DNA of 64,000 bases from Pollenia angustigena (lineage: Eukaryota > Arthropoda > Insecta > Diptera > Polleniidae), in contig OV884058.1 of assembly GCA_930367215.1 (NCBI GenBank), positions 203,068,208 to 203,132,207 of the forward strand, given 5' to 3'. This document shows positions 33,891 through 44,031 of the stretch, in pieces (positions within the stretch are counted from its first letter, which is position 1; each line of letters starts with the position of its first letter). The notes under the pieces were generated by a model that was not told where the DNA came from, did not search any database, and worked only from the letters and a program-made list of their open reading frames with translations. Both the position numbers and the translations under genes were made by a program.

Positions 33891-34405
33891 GCCATAACCG
33901 CAAAAAAGTTTAAATAACAAAAATAAGATTTTACAGGAAAAGGTTTTTCTTATTTTATTTCATAAAAATTTTGTATGAAGGTTGTCGCTCGGGATAAAAT
34001 TGTTTTTGCTATTACAACTTAACGGTGCCTTATGTGACCATGATATTTTAGGAGATGATAGAAATCTTGCCAGTAAAGTCATTTATTAAAAAAATGAAAA
34101 TTGAAAATCATGTCCCTTAAACTTTTTTAGCGGTAAGGGCTCGATATAATACAAACTTTTCTACCTATATATGGATTCAATAACGCAAAAAAGATTAAGC
34201 GACAAAAACAAAATTTCATAAACATTTTGTATGAAGGTTGTCGCTAAAGATAAAATTATTTTTTTGCTCTAAAATCGTAACGGTACCTTATGTGACCATG
34301 ACCTTTTAGGAGATAATGCAAGTGTTGCCAATAAAGTTACTTATTAAAAAAAAACGAAAATTGAAAATAATTTCGCTTAAGCTTTTTTGTGGCAGGTCTC
34401 GATAT
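33889..34405 (+). repeat. Two-copy tandem duplication of about 250 bp
   Basis: First copy at about 33889-34145, second at about 34165-34405. Both contain TTTTGTATGAAGGTTGTCGCT, ACGGT(G/A)CCTTATGTGACCATGA, TTTTAGGAGAT and GAAAATTGAAAAT, and end near a TCGATAT. Confidence 0.8.
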
Positions 34406-34479
34406 GCCTGTTATAGACTCTTAAGTCATCCAACCAATGTGCTCCAAACCGTTTCTATTTTAAAGGCAATTTTGTGAAA

Positions 34480-34895
34480 TGTCTTCATACTACACATTTT
34501 TTAGAAAATAGACCATGAGGGGAGGTAGGACCATGAGGGGAGGTAGGAGGAAATTTCTGCCTCTTCGAAACTATCTAACAGATTTAAATGAAATTTAAAA
34601 AAGAAATATATCCCTGCACATTAGCTATTATTTTTTTAAGAAATAGGACCTCAAGGGGAGGTAGGGGGAAATTTCTGCCTTTCTGAAACAGACTAACAGA
34701 TTTTAGTGAAATTAAAAACATAGATAGATCCCTACTTATATGGACACATGAGCTATAACTAATAGTACCACGAAGGGAGGTTGGGGAAAATTGCTGCCTC
34801 TCCAAAATAATATTAACGATTTAATTGAAATTTTAAACATAGATAAAATCCTATTTAGATAGACACATAAGCTGTGAATGACTCATAAGCTGAAA
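34480..34895 (-). repeat. Tandem repeat T2, locus 2 (inverted)
   Basis: About three units with GGGGAGGTAGG, AAATTTCTGCCTCT and ATTTAAATGAAATTTAAA, on the opposite strand to the units at 30690-30950. An extra perfect GACCATGAGGGGAGGTAG doublet occurs at 34510-34550. Confidence 0.75.
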
Positions 34896-35617
34896 TGGGA
34901 CTACAAGCGAGCGATAGCGGTAGAAATCGTTGTCCAGGCTGTTATAAACAGACCAGCACTCATTCTATAGTCTTATAATCAAATGACATTCATACACTTA
35001 AATGTTTCAATAATTTTTTCGTGTTCTTTTAAGATTTCATTCCTTTAATTCCATTCTCTACCTCACAGCTAGACAAACACCAAATTGCATAGGTAAGACT
35101 GTTTTTAGGCAAATTGAAGCATCTTTTTCCGTACAAAAGAAAAAACTGAATTAAAGACAAAAGTAAATTGTTTGTTATTACAAACAGCAACATTTGATAT
35201 CAGCGACAACTGAACAAAACATCGCCAATAGCTGCAGTGGCAGAGAACCTTACAGCTGCTACTTTCAAGATTACCACTGTTTAGTGCAACAATAAGTGTT
35301 GCAGCATAGAATTGCAAAAACAACGACAAAAAAAGTTCAAACATAGATTCTGACAATTAAATGTTGCTGCCAACAAACAATTCAAATGCAAAAGTCAGAA
35401 GAGGAACAATATGCAGAGATAAAGTCTTTTATGTCGTTTTTCCAATGTAATTTAGTCATTATTTTTGTTGTTATTGTTATTGTTATTGTTGGTGTTATTT
35501 GCTGCTGTTAATTTTACATTATTTTGATGTCATAGTGGTTGCATTGTTTTAATGAACTTAATTTTTTTTGTATTTTTTCTTTCGTATTTTGCATAAGAAT
35601 CTAAAAATCTTAGAAAA
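34896..35617. other. Upstream region of the cuticle gene; no gene recognised
   Basis: No recognised element. Contains a TTGTTA-type short tandem repeat at about 35465-35495. Candidate location of the enhancer for the following gene, but no specific site is claimed. Confidence 0.5.
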
Positions 35618-35625
35618 TATAAAAG
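35618..35625 (+). promoter_or_regulatory. TATA box of the cuticle-type gene
   Basis: TATAAAAG, with a probable initiator TCAACAGT about 30 bases downstream (start near 35648). The spacing fits a TATA-driven promoter. The start codon follows after about 97 bases of leader. Confidence 0.75.
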
Positions 35626-35744
35626 TCGTGGTATGGTAAACACTGATCAACAGTTGAAGTTTTCCATTACAACAACACAAAACAAAGGATTAAAAACGGG
35701 CTAAATTTAATAAAAAAAAGGAAAAAGTACAAGAAAACAGAGAC

Positions 35745-36167
35745 ATGTTAACCAAAGTGGTAAGTTTAGGAGGAAATACTACAAGGATTACTTGCAATTA
35801 AAAATGGTTTTTATTCATTTAGACTTTAATCATGTGCTTAGCCTTTGTATCTCTGGCTGCTGCCCGTCCTGGCTATTTGCATGGTCACGATCATGCCCAT
35901 TTGGATTATCCTTTACTGCATCATGAGCCTTTGCATGTGGCCAAATACGTGCATGTGCCAGCTGCAATATCACATCAAAGTTCCACAGTTATACACAGTG
36001 CTCCCTATATTAAGCCTGTTGTTGTGCCCGTAGTCAAACATGTTTTGCCCATAGTGAAAACTTATCACCCAGCCCCCATTATAAAGACAATACACCCGGC
36101 ACCACTGCACTTTGACCCCTTCTATCATCATCACTTTGATCATCATGATTTCCATCATTATCACTAG
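35745..36167 (+). CDS. Small secreted His-rich cuticle protein (retinin-like), two exons
   Basis: Join of 35745-35759 and 35823-36167. Exon 1 codes only for MLTKV and is followed by a consensus donor GTAAGT. The 63-bp intron ends TTCATTTAG and the frame continues in phase as TLIMCLAFVSLAAA. This completes a signal peptide (MLTKVTLIMCLAFVSLAAA, cleavage probably before RPGY). A 5-codon first exon ending inside the signal peptide is common in fly cuticle genes. The Met at 35832 is an internal start in exon 2 and would leave the signal peptide truncated. The mature protein is about 100 residues: Tyr/His/Pro/Val-rich, with SHQSSTVIHSAPYIKPVVVP and VVKHVLPIVK repeats and a terminal His/Asp/Phe-rich tail (HHHFDHHDFHHYH). 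The 'SSTVIHxAP' and 'VVKHVxP' motifs occur in the fly retinin-like/low-complexity cuticular proteins; there is no chitin-binding R&R domain. Probable role: structural component of cuticle or cornea-type extracellular matrix. It is the only intact gene seen in the window. Confidence 0.88.
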
Positions 36168-36403
36168 AATTTTCATCGTTTTCCAACTTCATCATATAAA
36201 GTCTAATCATTGAAATGGTCTTTCATGCAACAATTGTACTGGAGTATTCAATTAGTCGTTCATATTTACCTGAGTCGGGAACACCGTTAAATGTTTTATA
36301 AAGTAGGAGTAGATACAGTGAAGTAAAGTATTAGTTGTGTTTCGGGTTTAACTTTGAAATGTGTTTTTTGTTTTTGTAAATTTTAAGTTAGTGCAAACAT
36401 ATA

Positions 36404-36416
36404 AATAAAAAATAAA
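36404..36416 (+). terminator. Polyadenylation signals of the cuticle-type gene
   Basis: Two AATAAA hexamers at 36404-36409 and 36411-36416, followed by a GT-rich stretch (GTTGTTGTGTT). This fits cleavage near 36435, giving a 3' UTR of about 270 bases. Confidence 0.75.
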
Positions 36417-36745
36417 TTAAGTTGTTGTGTTACAAAAAAAAAAAAAAAACCAAACAAAAATATTATTAAGAGCAAAAAAATTTGTTAGAAAAAAAAATAA
36501 ACTGCCCAACAATAACAAATTTAAAACAATAGGCACTCTTAACCTAACTAAGACGGCTCTTTGTCAGAGAGCAGCTCACACGTCATTTGTCATATTGTTT
36601 TTCAGCCTCTACGCGTTTTACATTTCGCTCACATTATTTAAAACATTAAGCACATTGAACCTTACTTTTTACCAGTCGAAGGACCAGTTAAAATTCAGCC
36701 TTGCATCAGTGGAGTACTGTTTACAGCTTAAACTGATTACCATCT

Positions 36746-37770
36746 TTTGACTTCAATAGAATATTATTTCACTTAATTTGAATATTGGTGGAGTACCATT
36801 TATAACGTAATTCAAATATTGGTGGAGTACCATTTAATACTTTTCTTTACAAAGTTATAAGTCATAGTGGAGTTCCGGTAGAAACCTTACTTTTAACCAG
36901 GTGGAGTACAATTTAGCTTAAACTGATTAGTGGTGAAGTACCATCTTTGACTTTAATATTATATTGGCGGATAACCATTTATTACTCGAAAATACTTTAT
37001 TAAGAAGTTGACTGCAGAAGCTTAATTTTTTTTGCGAAGTTATAAGCCATTGCGTAGTGCTGATAGACCCTTAAATAAAATTTTGGCGGAGTACCAATTA
37101 TTACTAGTAAATACTTTATTTAGAAGTGAACTGCAGAGTTTAAAAAAACGAAGTTATAAGTCATTGTGGAGTTCTTTTAACCTGGTGAAGGACCAATTTA
37201 TATTTACCTTGACTTAATGGAGTACCATTTACAGCTCAAACTGATAACTTACGGATTACCATTTATAACTTATTTTAAATATTGGCGGAGTACCATTTAT
37301 TACTTTTCTTTAAGAAGTTATAAGTTATGGTGGAGTTCCGGTAGAAACCTAACTTTTGACCTGGTGGAGTACCATTTACAGCTTTAACTGATTAGTGGTG
37401 AAGTACTCGAAAATACTTTTTTTAGAAGTAGACTGCGGAAGCTCCGTTTTTCTTTGCAAAGTTATCTGTCATTGCGGAGTTCTGTAAGACCCTTAAATTG
37501 AATTTTAGCGGAGTACCAATTACCATTATTTACTCGTAAATACTATATTTAGAAGTGGACTGTAGAGTCATTGTGGAGTTCTAGTGGATAACTAGGTGAG
37601 TACCTAGTAAGTGAATATTGGAAGAGTACCATTTATTTCTTTTCTTTAAGAAGTTATAAGTCATCGTGGAGTTCCGGAAGAACCCCTTCTTTAAACCTGG
37701 TGAAAGACCAATTAATTACAGATCAAACTAATAACTAGTGAATTACCATTTATGACATAAATTGAATAAT
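36746..37770. repeat. Degenerate tandem repeat downstream of the gene
   Basis: Built from alternating short blocks TGGTGGAGTACCATTTATAA, AAGTTATAAGTCATTGTGGA, GTTCCGGTAGAAACC and ACCTGGTGGAGTACC, recurring about a dozen times with substitutions and rearranged order. The larger arrangement (for example around 36790-36960 and 37270-37440) is itself repeated at about 480 bp. Confidence 0.8.
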
Positions 37771-37795
37771 ACCATTTATAAATCGAAAATACTTA

Positions 37796-37912
37796 CCCCC
37801 ATATTCATAAAAAATGTTTAAATTTTATTGAAGGTTTATTGAACACATTTTCATAGGAAATTCGTTCAATAAACCTCCAATAAAATACAAATATTTTTTA
37901 TGAATATGGGGG
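37796..37912. mobile_element. 117-bp foldback MITE with TTA TSD
   Basis: Almost fully palindromic: CCCCCATATTCATAAAAAAT at the left and the exact inverse at the right. The inner arms are TTTTATTG(A/G)AGGTTTATTGAAC. TTA flanks both sides (37793-37795, 37913-37915). A 3-bp TWA duplication is typical of PIF/Harbinger MITEs. Confidence 0.85.
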
Positions 37913-38061
37913 TTAATTTATAACTCGTCTACAGCTCTGGTATAAGCCTCCATGTGGGGTAGAACCCTCCTTGGCTCAGGGGCTATTCCGTTATTATAAC
38001 ATAAATATCTGAATTCTAAAGAAAAGTTGCCTGAATGTTAATAGACTCTCATAGCTTGGCC

Positions 38062-38258
38062 CACAATATCGATAATAAGTCACTTATAAATCGTTCTCAT
38101 AAGCGCCCTACTAACTATCGACAAGTTTTACGTGTCTAACATAATCCATTTATTTATTGTCACATAACTATGTTGCCACATCAACAATACCACTAATTAA
38201 ACGCTAGTTCAAAATTAAAAATCGGCAAAACATGTAAATTAAGCCATAAAATACAAAA
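38062..38258 (+). repeat. Dispersed repeat R2, copy 2
   Basis: Same block order as 33360-33573 (TCTCATAAGCGCC, ACTATCGACAAG, TGTCTAACATAATCCATTTA, AATTAAACGCT, GTAAATTAAGCCAT). Confidence 0.65.
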
Positions 38259-38517
38259 CAAAGCTGTAAACAAAACTATAGAATAGAATAGGCGATGAAA
38301 AGAAAATAATAGCTATTTATTTCCTTATTTGTGTTCGATAGATATTCAAAACTTAAACATAAGAAAGTGATGTCATTTTTATCCTAAAGTATAAAAATCA
38401 AACAGCGATAATCAATTATTTTTACGGAGAGCAATTGCGTGTACGATATTTTTTGTCACTCCATCTTTAGCCAACACAAATAAGCTCGATACCTTTTATA
38501 GCCTTTGGTTCCTTCAA

Positions 38518-39347
38518 GAAACTATAATCGGATTATTAATTAAGAAGACATAGGTCCTGTTTTACGCCCTGATTGTTGAAATTTCCAAAAAAATTTATAT
38601 CTTAAAGTTACTTTAGATCAGTGTTCGAAAATAAACAAAACATTATTTAACGTTCGGCTCACACACCCAGGAACGATATCTATTTTTTTTTAGTGATTGT
38701 GTGGACATACACAACCCTTAATACCGTTCGTAACTATTTTCAAGAAAGAACCGAACATTCGTTAAAAAACAGAACAATTGTAGTGATACTGTAGACAAAC
38801 ATTATATTTTAATGTTCTATAATGTTTTTTTCGTGTGTGTATTTTGTTTTTGTAACAAATTTTTGGTTTTTTTACCAGCCAAAAGGGACGAATATTAATG
38901 AGCCGAACCGAACACATCTTTTGTTGAGTTTGATAAAAACAGTAATATTTTTGTGTTCGAAAGATTACTAACAGGGAAACGTTCTTTTTTTTAATGATTT
39001 TCTACACAAACACTATTAGCGTTTTTGTTTTCCACAAATCTACCGAACCGAACATTAAGAAACGATATTAAGTGTTTATTTTCGAGCACTGCTTTAGATA
39101 TTACAGTATATGCATGCCAATTTTAAATAAAACCGGTTGATTAGCTAAGAAGATATAGGGAAGGGAAGCGTTTGCCCCTCTTGCCCTATTTCACTCCCAG
39201 AATAATAAAAATTATAGGCAAACGTTCCTTCCAGATGTTACACTATTTGCCTGCGAAATTTCAAGAAAATCGGTTGATTAGTTAAGAAGGTATTGGGAGG
39301 GGGGCTTTTACCCGTTTTGCCCTAGTTTACGCCCTCTAGCGATATGA
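38518..39347 (-). repeat. Tandem repeat T1, locus 2 (inverted), split by a hAT MITE
   Basis: Reverse complement of the repeat at 7856-8545. CCTATTTCACTCCC, CCGGTTGATTAGCTAAGAAG and GGGGGGCTTTTACCCGTTTTGCCC units are present. The edge TTTACGCCCTCTAGCGATAT is the same as the left edge of locus 1. A hAT element occupies 38619-39091. Confidence 0.8.
38619..39091. mobile_element. hAT MITE family CAGTGTTCGAAAA, copy 1
   Basis: Ends CAGTGTTCGAAAATAAACA and (reverse complement) CAGTGCTCGAAAATAAACA. A perfect 8-bp TSD CTTTAGAT lies at 38611-38618 and 39092-39099. The interior carries repeated CCGAAC/GTTCGG motifs near both ends. 473 bp, no coding. Confidence 0.92.
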
Positions 39348-41239
39348 AATAAACATAAAGAAATATTCTGAATGTCATTGTACACATAAGGCATTACGAT
39401 ACATGGTTTGGATACTTTTCAAGTGACAATAAAAAATAATAATATGGAAAATGAAAGGCATTTTATTGATATTTATATGGGAATAATATATAGGAAAATC
39501 TAAATGCAATATCTCCGGAACTACTTTCGTGCAAACTTAACATAAACCATCTACAGACTATCACCAAAGTGCCGTGATAGTTTTTGCTTAAATCGGCCGA
39601 CCCGTTTTTGCAGTTAGTGGTGACATCAAGATAAAAATTATCTAGTCTGGGTGTGTTAGGAAATAATTTCATTTAATAATCCAACAAAATACTACAACAC
39701 AAGCGACTGATTTTGACGTATTTGGTCGCGTAATATTCGTAGTGGGGAGCAAATTTGTATGAAAAATATTACGTTATCGTTCGTTTGCATTGTCAATCGA
39801 CTTGTCGTACTAAAAATGTTAAGTGGTGCGCAAATCAGCTATTTGTCGTTTAAAATGCAAACGAACGATAGCGATCGACAGCATGGGTCATGGTCATGGG
39901 CTGTAAGTATTTAACCGTACTCGATGTAAAAAATAGTAACATAAATTTCATGATTTGCAAGTCTTTTGGTGCTTTTAAACTAGAGATGCATATTTAATGC
40001 ATATTAAGTGCGTAAAAAAGTGAATAAAAAATATTTTCTTGCATCGAAAATCCATTAAAAAAAATTCAAAAATTGATTGAAATGCTTAAAAACGAATCTT
40101 TATACACAACACATTTCAGCCATTTTAAATAGCAAACCAAAATTGCACAAGTTGGGATGCATAAGAGCGTTAAATGCTTATAGCCACATAAGCAATTGAT
40201 ACTAAACTCTAAGTATTATACGGTACCCTGAAAATAATACGGTACTCAGGGTATAAAACGGTATTCCGAGTGCAACTGAATAGAAGACTGCAGGCAGAAT
40301 AACAAAACAGTACAAAGAAAAAATTTTCGCCAATTTTTATTTAAATTAAACCATTAATCAAAAATAAAATCAGTTTTAATTAAAAATTTAATTATATGAA
40401 TATGAAACGTTTACTGACACAACAATATAAATATCACAAATTTTTTAATTGAATACAATTTTGTTTTCTGTTTATATTTTTACATGACTAGAAACTGTGA
40501 TGTCAGATTCTAAAAAGATTGGTTCGTAATGAATTTTGTGTTACCAAAAAACCTAATGTTTATAAAGGATATCAATGATTCGGGACGGCTGGATATAGCG
40601 TTTCTACATCTTATAATTAAAATCTCTGTGCCAACGTAAGAAACCTTTAATCTTTAATTATAGACAATGCACAAGTTATTACAATAAAAAAAAAAATCTT
40701 AATTAAATTTATTCTTATTTTCTACCAGCGTTTTTCAGGTTATCATTTCGATATCGGAGTGAAGACAGCAACACGATTAATAAAAACAAACAACTTAAGA
40801 CACAGTTTTAAGTTCATGCAAGTTTGACCGACAGCGTCATGAAAAAAATAGAAAAAATTTCATACTGAACACCAGCAAATAAAAGTGAAGGGTTTTTTTT
40901 GCGTTCTCAAACGTTGTCATTGACTAAAAGTCATAAAAATGTGAAGCAAAAGAAAAGATTTTGTAAATAATTCTTTTATTATTTAAATCTTAAAAGAAAA
41001 TAAAATATCGTTATAATTTTTTTAGGAATGGTATTAAATTATATTAATTAACATTTTGCCACTTTGTTTTGTAGATCTTAAAAGACATTAAACATTTTTT
41101 TTTAAACACTGAAGCCAGCCAAAACATCAGGGGCCGTTTTGATTTGTGGTCTTGTTTTCATTTTAAATAATCCGAACGGGTCATTAAAAATTAAATCATA
41201 TAATTAAAACAATTTACTGGTATTTATACTGTAAGAAAC
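39348..41239. other. No gene recognised
   Basis: AT-rich. Small structures only: an inverted CGTTCGTTTGC/GCAAACGAACG pair at about 39778-39868, and an imperfect palindrome of GGTACC/GGTACTC blocks with ATACGGTA at about 40215-40265. Confidence 0.5.
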
Positions 41240-41335
41240 GATTTACATTAATTATACACACACCACAATAGTGGAGAGGGTATTATACGTTTGTGCTGAT
41301 GTTTGTAACACCTTGAAAAATTGGTACTAGACTAG
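41240..41335 (-). repeat. Dispersed module fragment
   Basis: The inverse of the end of the module at 31010-31215: CACACCACAATAGTGGAGAG, then GGTATTATACGTTTGTGCTG. Confidence 0.6.
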
Positions 41336-41525
41336 CGTTATGGCCAATAAATCAGTGAATGTGTAAACGCTTGTGCAGTTAAATTACACTTAAATTTATA
41401 TGTTGTGTTAACTCAACAGCTGTAAATCTGTGTCTCATATATAATATGTAGTTTGAAAACTAATAATGTGGCCGCACTCACGATCAATGTTGTCAATTCA
41501 TATGGTTTGTTTTGGAAGTTTAAAT

Positions 41526-42062
41526 CAGTGTTCGAAAATAAACACTAAATATCGTTCTTTAATGTTCGGTTCGGTAGATTTGTGGAAAACACAAACGCTA
41601 ATAGTGTTTGTGTAGAAATTCATTAAAAAAATAACGTTTCCCTGTTTGTCATCTTTCGAACACAAAAATAATGCTGTTTTCAACTCAACAAATGATGAGA
41701 AAATTAAATTCCGTTCGGTTTTTTTTGAATATCCACGAACTTCAATGTGTTCGGTTCGGCTCGTTAATGTTCGTCGCTTTTTGCTGATAAAAAAAAACCA
41801 AACATTTTTTACAAAAAAAAAAATACACACACGAAAAAAACATTATAGAACATTAAAATATAATGTTTTTCTACAGTATCACTACAATTGTTCTGTTTTT
41901 TAACGAAGAACCGAACATTATATAATGTTCGGTTCTTTCTTGAAAATAGTAACGAACGGTATTAAGGTTTGTGTATGTTTACACAAACACTAAAAAAATA
42001 GATATCGTTCTTCGATGTGTGAGCCGAACGCTAAATAATGTACTGTTTATTTTCGAACCCTG
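41526..42062. mobile_element. hAT MITE family CAGTGTTCGAAAA, copy 2
   Basis: Ends CAGTGTTCGAAAATAAACAC and (reverse complement) CAGGGTTCGAAAATAAACAG. A perfect 8-bp TSD GTTTAAAT lies at 41518-41525 and 42063-42070. 537 bp, inverted orientation relative to copy 1. The overlapping frames of 85 and 101 codons are artefacts of the element, which is non-coding in all copies. Confidence 0.92.
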
Positions 42063-42139
42063 GTTTAAATGCTTGATTTTATGCGTTTAGAGATGGTTTA
42101 TATGTTTACTGATTTAAAGATTTGATGTTTTAAGCGCAA

Positions 42140-42430
42140 TTTAAACAAAAAAAGATTTATAAGCTCTTAGAAGCACTTTTTGAATAGATCTAGCGATGTC
42201 CATCCGTCCGGCTGACTGGCTGTCCATGTTAACCTTATGCGCAAAGTACAGGTCGCAGTTTTGGAGATAATCTAATGAATCTTTGTACATAAGTTCTTTG
42301 AAAATGTTCACATAGTTCACATAGTCCCCATACAAGCTTCTTTCCGGCATAGAGTGTTTATGCCAATAAACCATATTATTATGTTGGTATTTCAATAAAA
42401 TTTGGTACAAACTTATTTCATTGCTATCTT
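42140..42430 (-). repeat. Dispersed module, inverted copy
   Basis: Contains CATCCGTCCGGCTGACTGGC, TGTCCATGTTAACCTTATGC and GCAAAGTACAGGTCGCAGTT, the inverse of the module at 31010-31215 and 46060-46330. No coding. Confidence 0.65.
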
Positions 42431-42709
42431 TATATTCTTACAAAATTTTTTTGGAATCGGTCCATATTAAACAATAGTTTCCAAACAAATACTTCGAGTC
42501 ATGCCACACAAATTTAGTCAATTAAAAAATTAATTGCATTAATTAAAAAAACCCAACAAACATTAAAATTTATGTGTTTTTATTTAAAAAATTAATTGCA
42601 GCAAATCAAAAATTAATTGACAAAAATTAATGTACATCAATTAATTTTTTAATTAAAAAATTCTTGGCAAACATTTTTTCTGTGTTACCTAAAAATATTG
42701 GGCTCTGTA

Positions 42710-43670
42710 AAACAAGCCCCAGGTGCAATAAGTCCCAGTGCAATAACTCCCAATGAAATAAATCCCAAAATAAATGAAATAAGTCCCAAACTGGAAAAAA
42801 GAAATAAATCCCAAAAAAATTAAATAATTTCCAAGTCTAAAATGAAACAAACCCCAACTTTTTGGAGTTGTTTCATTATAAAATAACTCCTAAAGACATT
42901 AATGAAATAACTTCCAAAAACAGTTGTTCATCGAAAAGAAATGAAATAAGGAAAAAAAAAAAAAAATTAAAGAACTTCCAAAGAAATTTATTATATATTC
43001 GTTTTACTTGAAAATATATATATTTGGTTACCAAAAAACTAACATTGAGTCCTCGACATTTTGGCAACAAATGGGGCATTTTATTGTATCCTGACCTCTT
43101 GTAATGAGAGCTGCCTGCAGTTTAAGCACGCAGCTATTGCAAGTTTTTAGGTGCTTGCATGGCAAAAAGAGAGTATTTGATTCACTACCCATACATATGG
43201 CACAATCTTTTGTACAAGGATTATCTCATCTATGGTATAACAAGCACCGGCTTTCCTGACTAAAGCTTCTTTGTATATCCATTCTTCAGCCTGTTGCAAG
43301 GATTATCCACTTCACTCTTCCTCTTTTCACGTTTATAACATCCTCTACCTTTTCAAAATATTCCAAATGTATGAGTAGCAACTGTTCAAACTATCCCGTT
43401 GTAAATACCGTTTAAAATGTTAAACAACTTTAGGAAATTTTGCAAATAATTGAAAATGAAGTAACTCCCACAGCAAATGAAATAACACCGAAAACCAAAA
43501 TAAAATGAAATAACACCCACGTTTTTTTCGGGGACTTATTTCATTTGGATTTTATTTCATTATGAAATAACTCCCATGCTAAAAATTAAATAACTTCCAA
43601 AAAAAATTAAATAAAACCGAGAGGCCTGGGAGCTATTTCATAATGAAATTACTCCCACATTTGTATGAAA
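42710..43670. mobile_element. Foldback-like element FB2
   Basis: The left arm is built of AATAAGTCCCA/AATAACTCCCA/GAAATAAATCCC repeats. The right arm carries the inverse and direct forms (GGGACTTATTTCATT, GAAATAACTCCCA). The middle (about 43220-43310) holds a diverged unit of the FB1 core: ATCTATGGTATAACAAGCAC, CGGCTTTCCTGACTAAAGCT. No TSD or clear outer boundary was identified. The 42876-43079 frame is not credible. Confidence 0.6.
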
Positions 43671-43739
43671 AATTGTTCGGTCTAATTTCATTTTTTTTCT
43701 TTCTTAGGATAGCTACTATGAGAAGTTGTCGTGCTGATA

Positions 43740-44029
43740 CACAGAAAAAAATATTGCACCAGTAGAAGCATTAATCAAAAATAGTAGCAAATTTAATTAA
43801 AAACTTAATCAAGTTAATTAAACGTTTAATCAAATGAATTAAACTTTTAATCAAGTGTATTAAACGCTTGTTTACTGATGCAAATTAATCATATCAATTA
43901 AACGTTTAATTTACTTTATTAAACGTTTAATTCGCTTGATTAAACGTTTAATTCACTTGATTACATTTTTAATAAAATTTGATTTAATTTTTGATTAATG
44001 CTTTTACTAGTGCAAAATGTTTTTCTCTG
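43740..44029. mobile_element. TA-flanked foldback MITE rich in TTTAATTNNNTTAATTAAACG
   Basis: Outer inverted ends CACAGAAAAAAATATTGCAC and CAGAGAAAAACATTTTGCAC (reverse complement of the right) lie next to TA on both sides. AAGCATTAATCAAAAAT arms follow. The centre has about ten copies of AATTAAACGTTTAAT-type palindromes. Confidence 0.75.
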
Positions 44030-44031
44030 TA

